Shown here piece by piece: positions 1 through 8,020 of a stretch of 64,000 bases of DNA; within the stretch, counting starts at the first letter, position 1, and the number at the start of each line of letters is the position of its first letter. The notes under the pieces are model-generated. The model was not told where the DNA came from. It was given only the letters and a program-made list of their open reading frames with translations, and searched no databases. The translations under genes were made by a program, and so were the position numbers. The stretch is from Micrococcus sp023147585 (GTDB lineage Bacteria; Actinomycetota; Actinomycetes; Actinomycetales; Micrococcaceae). Location: the NCBI RefSeq assembly GCF_044872765.1, contig NZ_CP085253.1, forward strand, positions 2,542,001 through 2,606,000. The letters are read 5' to 3'.

Positions 1-663
1 ATCCCGGGCAACGAGAACTCCGTGTTCCGCGTGATCAACGGGCTCATGAAGCTCGGCGCGCAGGTGGTCCACAAGGGCATGGCCAAGGTCCACGTCTCCG
101 GCCACGCCTCCGAGGGCGAGCTGCTCTACTGCTACAACATCGTGGAGCCCGAGTACGTCATGCCCGTGCACGGCGAGACGCGCCACCTCATCGCCAACGG
201 CCGCATCGCCGAGAAGACGGGCGTGCCGAAGGAGAACGTCATCCTGGCCGCCAACGGCACCGTGGTGGACATGAGCGACGGCCGCGTGCAGATCGTCGGC
301 GAGGTCGACTGCGGCTACGTCTACGTGGACGGATCCTCCGTGGGCGAGATCTCCGACCTCGACCTCAAGGACCGCCGTGTGCTGGGCGAGGAGGGCTTCA
401 TCTCCATCGTCACCGTCGTCAACCGCCAGAGCGGCGCGATCGTGTCCGGCCCGGACGTGCACGCCCGCGGCGTGGCCGAGGACGAGAAGGTCTTCGAGGA
501 GATCAAGCCGAAGATCGCCCGCGCCATCGAGGAGGCCGTGCAGGGCCAGAAGGAGCACACCACGCAGCAGCTGCAGCAGGTCGTGCGCCGCACCATGGGC
601 ACGTGGGTCAACCGCCGCCTGCGCCGCCGCCCCATGATCGTGCCGGTGATCCTCGAGGCCTGA
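1..663 (+). CDS. rnj: Ribonuclease J, C-terminal part (5' end outside window)
   Basis: This is the C-terminal 220 residues of RNase J, a metallo-beta-lactamase/beta-CASP ribonuclease with endonuclease and 5'-3' exonuclease activity in mRNA decay and rRNA maturation. The frame is open from base 1, so the start and the catalytic HxHxDH part lie upstream. Visible are the beta-CASP end with VHVSGHAS and the EPEYVMPVHGE stretch, whose histidine closes the metal site in this family, then the RNase J C-terminal domain ending in a basic tail (NRRLRRRP). It directly precedes ftsK, as in other actinobacteria. No alternative assignment looks reasonable. Confidence 0.93.
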   Translation: MPGNENSVFRVINGLMKLGAQVVHKGMAKVHVSGHASEGELLYCYNIVEPEYVMPVHGETRHLIANGRIAEKTGVPKENVILAANGTVVDMSDGRVQIVGEVDCGYVYVDGSSVGEISDLDLKDRRVLGEEGFISIVTVVNRQSGAIVSGPDVHARGVAEDEKVFEEIKPKIARAIEEAVQGQKEHTTQQLQQVVRRTMGTWVNRRLRRRPMIVPVILEA

Positions 664-712
664 CACGCCTGCGGGCGCTGTCGCGTCCGCCCCGGGCGGT
701 ACCGTGGAGGGC

Positions 713-3700
713 ATGGCGACCCGCACTTCCCCCCCGCGGTCGTCGTCCTCCTCGTCGAAGACCCGCGCCGGCTCCGCCGCCGCCCGGGCCTCCGCCGGGA
801 AGGGCGCGACCGCCGCTGCCCCCGATCAGCCCCCCGCCCCTGTCCGCGCCCTGCGCGCGGCGTGGATGGGAGTGGCGGCCCCCGTGGGCGCGCTCTTCCG
901 CAAGCTCGGCCGTGACGTGCGCATCCCGCGCGACGAACGCCGGGACGGCACGGGCCTGCTCCTGCTGATCGTCGCCGCGGTCATCGCCTCGGTGGAGTGG
1001 TGGGGCCTGCGGGAGACGCCGGGCTTCGGCGAGGTGGTCCACCGCGTGGTGGGCGGCACCGTGGGATGGTTCGCCTTCCTGCTGCCGCTCGCCCTGCTCG
1101 TGGTGGCGGTGCGGTGCTTCCGCACGCCCCAGGAGCTGCGCGCCAACGGCCGCATCATCATCGGCCTGCTCATGGCCACGGTGGCGGGCAGCGGCCTCGC
1201 CCACCTGGCCGGCGGGCTGCCCTCGGCCGCAGAGTCCTTCGAGGACGTGCTGCACGCCGGCGGCATGGTCGGCTACCTCGCGACCGTCCCGCTCGCCTCG
1301 CTCCTGACGGCCGTCCCCGTGTGGGTGCTCATGGCCGCCCTCGCCTTCTTCTCCCTGCTCGTCCTCACCGCCACCCCGCTGGGCTCGATCCCGCAACGGA
1401 TCACGGGCGCGTACGACTGGCTCACCGGCCAGGACCCCGAGGGCGCCTCGGCCCGCCGCGCCGAGCGCCGGGACGCACGCCGCGAGCGGCGCGCCGCCGG
1501 GGAGGAGTCCGCGGAGCCCGCGCGCACCCACCCCGACCACGACCAGTCCTACCTCGACGCCGTGGGCAGCCACGCCGCGGAGGACTCCGCGCGTCCCCGC
1601 CCGGGCCTGTTCGCCCGCCTCTTCGGGCGGCGTGACCGCGGCCGGGACGCCGCATCCGAACGCAGCCACGAGAGCGCCGCCTACGACTCTCCCGTGATCC
1701 TGGACTCCGCGGCCGGGGCCGGCTCCCACGCCGCCGGGACCGCGGAGGCCGCGGAGGCCACGGAGGAGGACGCCACGCTCGTGCTCGAGCCGCGCGCCGC
1801 CGCGCCCGCCCCCCGCCGTCCCGCGCGGGGCCAGCAGGGCGTGTTCGACGCGGAGGAGCACCTGGCCGCTCCCGCGGCCCGCGGCGACTCCACCGCCGAG
1901 TCGTTCGACCCCTGGGTGGACGAGGACGCGGCCCCGGTGCTTCCCCCGGGGGTCAAGCGCCCCACCGCCGCCGACCGGGCCCTCGAGCGGGTCCGCGAGC
2001 ACGCCCGCGCCCGTCACGCCGCCACGCCGGACGACGAGGCGGAGGAGCCGACGCAGCCTGTGGAAGGGGCGGCCGAGCCCGAGGAGGAGTCGGCGTCGGC
2101 CGTGCCTGCCCCGGTGCCGGCGGTGAGCACGCCGGCCCCCGTGCCGCCCATGACCGCCGCTCCGGCCCGGGGCCGGCAGGCCGAGCTCGGCGGGGACGCC
2201 GCGTACACGCTGCCCCAGTCGGACCTGCTGCCCGCTGGCCCGCAGCCGAAGGAGCGCTCCGAGGCCAACGACCGCGTCGTCGCCGCGCTGACCACCACGT
2301 TCACCGAGTTCAAGGTGGACGCGCAGGTCACCGGCTTCTCCCGCGGCCCCACCGTCACGCGCTACGAGGTCGAGGTCGCCCCCGGCACCAAGGTGGAGAA
2401 GGTCACGGCGCTCGAGAAGAACATCGCCTACGCGGTGGCCTCCTCCGACGTGCGCATCCTCAGCCCCATCCCCGGCAAGCGCGCCATCGGCATCGAGATC
2501 CCCAACCCGGACAAGGAGGTGGTGGTGCTCGGCGACGTCCTGCGCTCGCAGGCCGCGCACCGCACCGACCACCCGATGGTCATGGGCGTCGGCAAGGACG
2601 TGGAGGGCGGCTACGTGGTGGCCAACCTCGCGAAGATGCCGCACATGCTCGTCGCCGGCGCCACCGGCGCGGGCAAGTCCTCGTTCGTGAACTCGATGAT
2701 CACCTCGATCCTCATGCGGGCCACCCCGGACGAGGTCCGCATGGTCATGGTCGACCCCAAGCGCGTGGAGCTCACGGCCTACGAGGGCGTCCCGCACCTC
2801 GTGACGCCCATCATCACGAACCCCAAGAAGGCCGCCGAGGCCCTCCAGTGGGTGGTGAAGGAGATGGACACCCGCTACGACGACCTCGCGGCGTTCGGCT
2901 TCAAGCACGTGGACGACTTCAACAAGGCGGTGCGCGCGGGGCAGGTGAAGCTGCCGCCGGACTCCAAGCGCGTCCTCCGGCCGTACCCGTACCTGCTGGT
3001 GATCGTGGACGAGCTCGCGGACCTCATGATGGTCGCCCCGCGGGACGTCGAGGACTCGATCGTGCGCATCACCCAGCTCGCGCGCGCCGCCGGCATCCAC
3101 CTGGTGCTCGCCACCCAGCGCCCCTCCGTGGACGTCGTCACCGGCCTGATCAAGGCCAACGTGCCCTCCCGCATGGCGTTCGCGACGTCCTCCGTCACGG
3201 ACTCCCGCGTGGTGCTCGACCAGCCCGGCGCCGAGAAGCTCCTGGGCCAGGGCGACGCGCTCTTCCTGCCCATGGGCAAGTCGAAGCCCATGCGCGTGCA
3301 GGGCGCGTGGGTGAACGAGTCCGAGATCCACGCGGTCGTGGAGCACGTGAAGGCCCAGATGCAGGTGCAGTACCGGGACGACGTGGTGCCGGAGAAGACC
3401 GAGAAGGTCATCGACGAGGACATCGGCGACGATCTGGACCTGCTCCTGCAGGCGGTCGAGCTCGTGGTGACCACCCAGTTCGGCTCGACCTCCATGCTGC
3501 AGCGCAAGCTCCGCGTGGGCTTCGCGAAGGCCGGCCGCCTCATGGACCTCATGGAGTCCCGCGGCGTCGTCGGCCCCTCCGAGGGGTCGAAGGCGCGCGA
3601 CGTGCTGGTCAAGCCCGACGAGGTGGCCGAGGTGCTCGCCGCGATCTCGGGGGACACCGCTCCGGCGGCGGCTGCTCCGGCGCCTGCGCCGTCGTCGTCC

Positions 3701-3817
3701 GCGGCACCGCGTGACCTGGTGGCCGAGGACCTCGACTCCCGTCCGCAGGCCCAGGCCTGGGACGATGGGGAGGACGAGGGGGAATCCGAGGACGCATGGG
3801 AGCTGACGGGCAGATGA
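713..3817 (+). CDS. ftsK: DNA translocase FtsK
   Basis: Septal DNA translocase that pumps chromosome termini and activates XerCD at dif. The 1034-residue protein has hydrophobic membrane segments in about residues 75-230, a long Ala/Pro/Glu-rich linker (about 240-520), then alpha/beta motor domains with Walker A GATGAGKS near residue 645 and Walker B LLVIVDELADLM near 760. A C-terminal gamma winged helix near residues 905-965 contains the typical QRKLRVGFAKAGRLMD signature that reads KOPS sites. A TACCGT box lies 7 nt before ATG 713, so the message may be leaderless; an in-frame GTG at 704 is the alternative start. The stop overlaps pgsA by 4 nt. Confidence 0.95.
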   Translation: MATRTSPPRSSSSSSKTRAGSAAARASAGKGATAAAPDQPPAPVRALRAAWMGVAAPVGALFRKLGRDVRIPRDERRDGTGLLLLIVAAVIASVEWWGLRETPGFGEVVHRVVGGTVGWFAFLLPLALLVVAVRCFRTPQELRANGRIIIGLLMATVAGSGLAHLAGGLPSAAESFEDVLHAGGMVGYLATVPLASLLTAVPVWVLMAALAFFSLLVLTATPLGSIPQRITGAYDWLTGQDPEGASARRAERRDARRERRAAGEESAEPARTHPDHDQSYLDAVGSHAAEDSARPRPGLFARLFGRRDRGRDAASERSHESAAYDSPVILDSAAGAGSHAAGTAEAAEATEEDATLVLEPRAAAPAPRRPARGQQGVFDAEEHLAAPAARGDSTAESFDPWVDEDAAPVLPPGVKRPTAADRALERVREHARARHAATPDDEAEEPTQPVEGAAEPEEESASAVPAPVPAVSTPAPVPPMTAAPARGRQAELGGDAAYTLPQSDLLPAGPQPKERSEANDRVVAALTTTFTEFKVDAQVTGFSRGPTVTRYEVEVAPGTKVEKVTALEKNIAYAVASSDVRILSPIPGKRAIGIEIPNPDKEVVVLGDVLRSQAAHRTDHPMVMGVGKDVEGGYVVANLAKMPHMLVAGATGAGKSSFVNSMITSILMRATPDEVRMVMVDPKRVELTAYEGVPHLVTPIITNPKKAAEALQWVVKEMDTRYDDLAAFGFKHVDDFNKAVRAGQVKLPPDSKRVLRPYPYLLVIVDELADLMMVAPRDVEDSIVRITQLARAAGIHLVLATQRPSVDVVTGLIKANVPSRMAFATSSVTDSRVVLDQPGAEKLLGQGDALFLPMGKSKPMRVQGAWVNESEIHAVVEHVKAQMQVQYRDDVVPEKTEKVIDEDIGDDLDLLLQAVELVVTTQFGSTSMLQRKLRVGFAKAGRLMDLMESRGVVGPSEGSKARDVLVKPDEVAEVLAAISGDTAPAAAAPAPAPSSSAAPRDLVAEDLDSRPQAQAWDDGEDEGESEDAWELTGR

Positions 3818-4443
3818 GCACGGAGCGGACGGCCGAGGGCCGAGCGGGGGAGCGGCCGTCGGCCTGGAACCTGCCGAACATCCTCACGAGCGTGCGGATC
3901 CTGATGGTCCCCTTCTTCGTGTGGGCGCTGTGGGCGGGCGGGCCGTGGGGCCAGGACTCGCTCACGGCGCGCTGGGTGGCCTTCGGGCTGTTCGCGGCGG
4001 CCATGTACACGGACAAGCTCGACGGCGACATCGCCCGCGCGCGCGGGCTGATCACGGACTTCGGGAAGATCGCGGACCCGATCGCGGACAAGCTGCTCAC
4101 GGGGGCCGCGCTCGTGGTCTTCTCCCTCCTGGGCGAGCTGTGGTGGTGGGTGACGATCGTGATCCTCGTGCGTGAATGGGGCATCACCCTCATGCGCTTC
4201 GTGGTGATCCGGTACGGCGTCATGCCGGCCGGCCGCGGCGGCAAGCTGAAGACCGTGCTGCAGGCGGCGGGCATCGGCCTGCTGCTCATGCCGCTGGGCG
4301 CCCTGGTGGGCGGCTGGTGGCCGTGGCTGGGCTGGACCGTGATCGGCGTGGCCACCGCGCTGACGGTGGTCACCGGCGTGGAGTACGTCCGCGACGCCGC
4401 CGCGCTCCGCCGGGACGCGCTCGCGGGCCGGACCGCCGCATGA
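3814..4443 (+). CDS. pgsA: CDP-diacylglycerol-glycerol-3-phosphate phosphatidyltransferase
   Basis: Membrane enzyme that makes phosphatidylglycerol phosphate from CDP-diacylglycerol and glycerol-3-phosphate. The 209-residue protein shows the CDP-alcohol phosphotransferase signature DGDIARARG followed by GKIADPIAD (pattern DG-x2-AR-x8-G-x3-D-x3-D) near residues 68-90 and several hydrophobic helices. The chosen ATG overlaps the ftsK stop (ATGA); an upstream in-frame ATG at 3796 lies inside ftsK. It is itself translationally coupled by ATGA to the cinA-type gene. The order ftsK-pgsA-cinA-clgR-recA is conserved in actinobacteria and supports the call. Confidence 0.92.
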   Translation: MSTERTAEGRAGERPSAWNLPNILTSVRILMVPFFVWALWAGGPWGQDSLTARWVAFGLFAAAMYTDKLDGDIARARGLITDFGKIADPIADKLLTGAALVVFSLLGELWWWVTIVILVREWGITLMRFVVIRYGVMPAGRGGKLKTVLQAAGIGLLLMPLGALVGGWWPWLGWTVIGVATALTVVTGVEYVRDAAALRRDALAGRTAA

Positions 4444-4934
4444 GCACGGCCGCGCAGGTGGTCGCCCGCTTCGCCCGGGACGAGCTGACGCTCGCGACCG
4501 CCGAGTCGCTCACCGCGGGCCTCGTGGCCGCCACCCTCGCGGACGTGCCGGGCGCCTCTGCCGTCCTGCAGGGCGGTGTGGTGGCGTACCAGAACCGCGT
4601 GAAGGCGGAGGTGCTCGGCGTCGAGGCGGCGCTGCTGGCCGAGCGCGGGGCCGTGGATCCCGGGGTGGCCGAGGCCATGGCGCGCGGTGCGCGCCGGGTG
4701 CTGGGCGCCGACGTCGGCGTGGCGACCACCGGCGTGGCCGGGCCGGAGCCCCATCAGGGCAAGCCGGTGGGGACCGTGTTCATCGCGCTGGCGTGGACGG
4801 ACGAGGCGGGCGTGGAGCAGGCCGAGGCGTGGGGGCTGCGCCTGCCGGGCGACCGGGCCGCGATCCGCCGGCGGACCGTGGTCGCGTGCCTCGAGCGGCT
4901 CGCCACCGCAGGGGAGCGTCGCGGGGGTTCCTGA
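4440..4934 (+). CDS. CinA-family nicotinamide-nucleotide amidohydrolase
   Basis: Stand-alone C-terminal CinA domain (PncC type), 164 residues, which in characterised members deamidates nicotinamide mononucleotide in pyridine-nucleotide recycling. The start of the domain reads LATAESLTAGLVA, and the glycine-rich GVAGPEPHQGKPVGTV block is diagnostic of the family. The N-terminal molybdopterin-like domain of long CinA is absent, as usual in this lineage. It overlaps the pgsA stop by 4 nt, so it is the third gene of a coupled run. Amidohydrolase activity is inferred from the family. Confidence 0.88.
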   Translation: MSTAAQVVARFARDELTLATAESLTAGLVAATLADVPGASAVLQGGVVAYQNRVKAEVLGVEAALLAERGAVDPGVAEAMARGARRVLGADVGVATTGVAGPEPHQGKPVGTVFIALAWTDEAGVEQAEAWGLRLPGDRAAIRRRTVVACLERLATAGERRGGS

Positions 4935-5160
4935 GCGCGGTGCGGCCGAGCGGGAATGAACCCGGCCTCCAGCCGGTTGAATGGAACGAGTCAAGAAGAC
5001 GGCCGTGGGGGATCAGGCTCCCGTCCGGCGTCCTCAGCGAAAGTCCAGGAGCACGCGATAGACATGATGCGACACCCCGTCCATGCCAACGGCATCACCC
5101 GCTGGGTCGGCGAGCAGCCTCGCCCCCGCGCGGAGACCCCCCGACATCAAGGAGCGCACC

Positions 5161-5475
5161 ATGCCCGTCCTCCGGCACGAGATCGGCGACGTCCTGCGTG
5201 ACGTGCGCCAGCGGCAGGGCCGCACGCTCCGCGAGGTGTCCCACGACGCCCGCGTCTCCCTCGGCTACCTCTCCGAGGTGGAGCGCGGCCAGAAGGAGGC
5301 CTCCTCCGAGCTGCTGGCCTCCATCTGCGGGGCGCTCGACGTCCCCCTGTCCTTCATGCTCCGCGAGGTCTCGGACCGCCTTGCCGAGCAGGAGGGCGTG
5401 GTCATCCCGGACACCGTGCCCGAGGGCATGGGCGAGGCCGGCGCCGCGGAGCTGGGCTCCCTGGCCGGCCGCTGA
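5161..5475 (+). CDS. clgR: XRE-family transcriptional regulator ClgR
   Basis: Small 104-residue Cro/C1-type regulator that activates clp protease and other stress genes in actinobacteria. The helix-turn-helix occupies about residues 8-62 (RTLREVSHDARVSLGYLSEVERGQ), the ClgR signature. The ATG at 5161 has a good ribosome site (AAGGAG, 7 nt away), so the longer in-frame extension upstream is rejected. The C-terminus ends LGSLAGR; in related species the ClgR tail is a Clp degradation signal, which is an inference here. Location between cinA and recA is conserved. A 226-bp gap without a gene precedes it and should hold its promoter. Confidence 0.9.
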   Translation: MPVLRHEIGDVLRDVRQRQGRTLREVSHDARVSLGYLSEVERGQKEASSELLASICGALDVPLSFMLREVSDRLAEQEGVVIPDTVPEGMGEAGAAELGSLAGR

Positions 5476-5494
5476 TCCCCACCGCTCCGCCTCT

Positions 5495-5523
5495 GGGCGC
5501 CCTGCCGTCACGGCGGGGCGCCC
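5495..5523 (+). terminator. Hairpin terminator after clgR
   Basis: A GGGCGCC...GGCGCCC stem with a second inner pairing block around a TCA loop lies 20 nt after the clgR stop. It is GC-rich without a clear T run, as is common in high-GC actinobacteria, so its efficiency is uncertain. Confidence 0.5.
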
Positions 5524-5606
5524 GTGTGCATGCGGGGGGAGGCCGGCCCCGGGCGAGGGGCCGCGCCCCGCGAGGAGGAGTCCGTGACGAGCAGAGGAGG
5601 GCCACC

Positions 5607-5825
5607 GTGCGGGTGAGCGAGTTCTGGAGACTGATGGACGACGAGTTCGGTGCCGCGCGCGCCGCGGTCGAGGCGGACAGCCTGCACCTGCCGGGACTGG
5701 ACGCCACGGCGCGGGAGGCGCTGTCCGCGGGCGTGGATCCGCGTGCCGTGTGGCGGGCCGTCTGCGAGCTGAACGACATCCCCGCCGAACGGCGTCTCGG
5801 GCGGGACGTGCCACCGACACGCTGA
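5607..5825 (+). CDS. DUF3046 family small protein
   Basis: A 72-residue acidic protein beginning MRVSEFWRLMDDEFG, characteristic of DUF3046, an actinobacterial family of unknown function that sits next to recA. The GTG at 5607 follows a GAGGAGGG ribosome site; the longer ORF upstream has no such support. The family HLPGLDATAREALSAGVDPRAVW stretch (seen here across residues 26-50) is present. It lies between clgR and the SOS-controlled recA promoter and may be co-transcribed with neither. No function is proposed. Confidence 0.82.
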   Translation: MRVSEFWRLMDDEFGAARAAVEADSLHLPGLDATAREALSAGVDPRAVWRAVCELNDIPAERRLGRDVPPTR

Positions 5826-5849
5826 CCCTGCGGCGGGTCGGGGCGCCGC

Positions 5850-5882
5850 TTCGAACACGTGTTCGAATCCATGGGGTAGAGT
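5850..5882 (+). promoter_or_regulatory. LexA (SOS) box and -10 of recA
   Basis: Perfect palindromic SOS box TTCGAACACGTGTTCGAA at 5850-5867, followed by a TAGAGT -10 candidate at 5877-5882. The recA start is about 150 nt downstream, leaving a long 5' leader. The box matches the actinobacterial LexA consensus TCGAAC-N4-GTTCGA. Confidence 0.88.
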
Positions 5883-6029
5883 CCTGCACAGCCGCAGGGG
5901 CCGCCGGCCCGTGCACAGCAGACCGGGTGCGCGCCTAACGTGTCCGCCCCACCTCGTAGTGTCACTGACATGGCCGAGGCGGGCGTCGCAGAGTCCCGCA
6001 CGAGCACAGACCACATCAAGGGGTGAAGG

Positions 6030-7094
6030 ATGAGCAACGTGACGGATCGTGAGAAGGCCCTCGAGGCGGCACTGGCCCAGATCGACAAGCAGTTCGGCAA
6101 GGGCTCCGTCATGCGCCTGGGCGATCAGACCCAGGCGCCGGTGGAGGTCATCCCGACCGGCTCGGTGGCCATGGACGTGGCCCTGGGCATCGGCGGCCTC
6201 CCGCGGGGGCGCGTCGTGGAGATCTATGGCCCGGAGTCCTCGGGCAAGACCACGCTCGCCCTGCACGCGGTGGCCAACGCCCAGCGCAACGGCGGCATCG
6301 CGGCGTTCATCGACGCGGAGCACGCGCTGGACCCGGCCTACGCCCGCAAGCTCGGCGTGGACACGGACGCGCTGCTGGTCAGCCAGCCGGACACGGGCGA
6401 GCAGGCCCTTGAGATCATGGACATGCTGGTCTCCTCCGGCACCCTGGACATCGTCGTCATCGACTCCGTGGCGGCCCTGACGCCGCGCGCGGAGATCGAG
6501 GGCGAGATGGGCGACTCCCACGTGGGTCTCCAGGCCCGCCTGATGTCCCAGGCGCTGCGCAAGATCACCGGCCGCCTGCACCAGACCAAGACCACCGCCA
6601 TCTTCATCAACCAGCTGCGCGAGAAGATCGGCGTGTTCTTCGGCTCCCCGGAGACCACCACCGGCGGCAAGGCCCTCAAGTTCTACGCCTCCGTGCGCAT
6701 CGACGTGCGCCGCATCGAGACGCTGAAGGAGGGCGGCAACCCCGTCGGCAACCGCACGCGCGTCAAGATCGTGAAGAACAAGATGGCCCCGCCCTTCAAG
6801 CAGGCCGAGTTCGACATCCTCTACGGGGTGGGCATCTCCCGTGAGGGTGGGCTGATCGACATGGGCGTCGAGGAGGGCATCGTCAAGAAGTCCGGCGCCT
6901 GGTTCACGTACGACGGGGACCAGCTGGGCCAGGGCAAGGAGAACGCCCGCCGGTTCCTCAAGGACAACCCGGACCTGGCCCTCGAGATCGAGCAGCGCAT
7001 CCTCACGAAGCTCGGCATCGGCGTGGACCCGGAGGCCGCCGAGGAGGACGGGGCGCCGGTCCTCGCGGCCGTGGCGGGTGACACCAAGGCCTGA
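6030..7094 (+). CDS. recA: Recombinase RecA
   Basis: ATP-dependent strand-exchange protein and LexA co-protease, 354 residues, full length. Walker A GPESSGKTT lies near residue 70, Walker B region IVVIDSVAAL near residue 147, and the L2-region QLREKIGVFFGSPE block near 193; the acidic C-terminal tail is present. The start follows an AAGG-type ribosome site (AAGGGGTGAAGG). The SOS box 165 nt upstream makes it LexA-regulated. The stop overlaps the recX start by 1 nt, so recX is coupled. Confidence 0.98.
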   Translation: MSNVTDREKALEAALAQIDKQFGKGSVMRLGDQTQAPVEVIPTGSVAMDVALGIGGLPRGRVVEIYGPESSGKTTLALHAVANAQRNGGIAAFIDAEHALDPAYARKLGVDTDALLVSQPDTGEQALEIMDMLVSSGTLDIVVIDSVAALTPRAEIEGEMGDSHVGLQARLMSQALRKITGRLHQTKTTAIFINQLREKIGVFFGSPETTTGGKALKFYASVRIDVRRIETLKEGGNPVGNRTRVKIVKNKMAPPFKQAEFDILYGVGISREGGLIDMGVEEGIVKKSGAWFTYDGDQLGQGKENARRFLKDNPDLALEIEQRILTKLGIGVDPEAAEEDGAPVLAAVAGDTKA

Positions 7095-8011
7095 TGTCGG
7101 GGCACGGCGCCGGGTTCGACGACTCCCGGGACTCCGAGGTGGCCCGGCTCTGGCTCGACCTGGCCGGGCTGGATCCCGCCGCGGCCTCGCCGGCGGAACC
7201 GGCGCCTCCGGAGCCGGCGGCCCTGAGCGCGCTCCTCACGCGGGCGAGCGACCTGCCCAGCCCCGCGCCGACCACGGGCGGGGTCACGCCGCTGCCGTGG
7301 ACCAGCGGCGCGGGGACGGTTCCGGGCCCGACGACGGCGCCGGGCACGAAGAAGCGTCGCGCGCCGAAGGCCGCCGCGCCTTCATCCCCGCCCGCTCCGG
7401 AGCCTGAGCCGTCCGTCGTGGGCCGCAGCGCCGAGGCGTCGGACGAGGCCGCGCGTCCTCGCCGACGTCGTCGGCCGGGGCCTGCGCCCCTGCCCGAGGA
7501 CCCCCGGGAGCGCGCGGAGGCCGCGCGCGAGGTCGTGCTGCGGCAGCTCGCGATGGGCCCGCGCTCGCGCGGCCAGCTCGAGCGCAAGCTCGCGGAGCGC
7601 GAGGCCGAGCCGGAGCTGATCGAGCAGGTGCTCGACCGCTTCGAGGAGGTGCGGCTCGTGGACGACGCCGCCTTCGCCGAGGTGTGGGTGCGCAGTCGTC
7701 ACCGCGGCCGCGGCCTGTCCCGCCGGGCCATCGGCCGGGAGCTGCACGAGAAGGGCGTGGACCGGGACGTCGCCGAGGAGGCCCTCGAGGCCATCGAGCC
7801 GGAGGACGAGCGCGCCGCCGCCCTCGAGCTCGCCCGCCGCCGGATGCGCGGGAAGACGGTGCCGCCGGCCGACTCCCCGGAGAACCGCGCCGAGCGGGAC
7901 AAGGTGGTGCGCCGCCTCGTCGGGATGCTCGGTCGGAAGGGCTACGCCCCCGGACTCGCGTTCGGGGTGGTCACAGAGGTCCTCGGGGAGCACGAGGCGG
8001 ACGCCTCCTAG
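7094..8011 (+). CDS. recX: Regulatory protein RecX
   Basis: Modulator of RecA filaments. At 305 residues it is about twice the usual RecX length because a low-complexity Ala/Pro/Thr-rich extension occupies about residues 1-145. The conserved three-helix-repeat RecX domain follows (about 150-300), with LRQLAMGPRSRGQLERKLAERE and DDAAFAEVWVRSR blocks typical of the family. It starts at the recA stop (TGATG), a standard recA-recX arrangement. The N-terminal extension looks disordered and its role is unknown. A shorter start inside the extension cannot be excluded. Confidence 0.9.
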   Translation: MSGHGAGFDDSRDSEVARLWLDLAGLDPAAASPAEPAPPEPAALSALLTRASDLPSPAPTTGGVTPLPWTSGAGTVPGPTTAPGTKKRRAPKAAAPSSPPAPEPEPSVVGRSAEASDEAARPRRRRRPGPAPLPEDPRERAEAAREVVLRQLAMGPRSRGQLERKLAEREAEPELIEQVLDRFEEVRLVDDAAFAEVWVRSRHRGRGLSRRAIGRELHEKGVDRDVAEEALEAIEPEDERAAALELARRRMRGKTVPPADSPENRAERDKVVRRLVGMLGRKGYAPGLAFGVVTEVLGEHEADAS

Positions 8012-8020
8012 AATGGTCCG

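Noticed and set aside
608..3346. Long minus-strand ORF of 912 codons opposite ftsK
   Set aside because: It is a shadow of high-GC third-position bias; the product is Arg/Gly/His-rich without motifs, and ftsK on the other strand is unmistakable. Several similar long antisense frames (e.g. 7382-9289, 22943-24037, 23653-25470) were rejected for the same reason.
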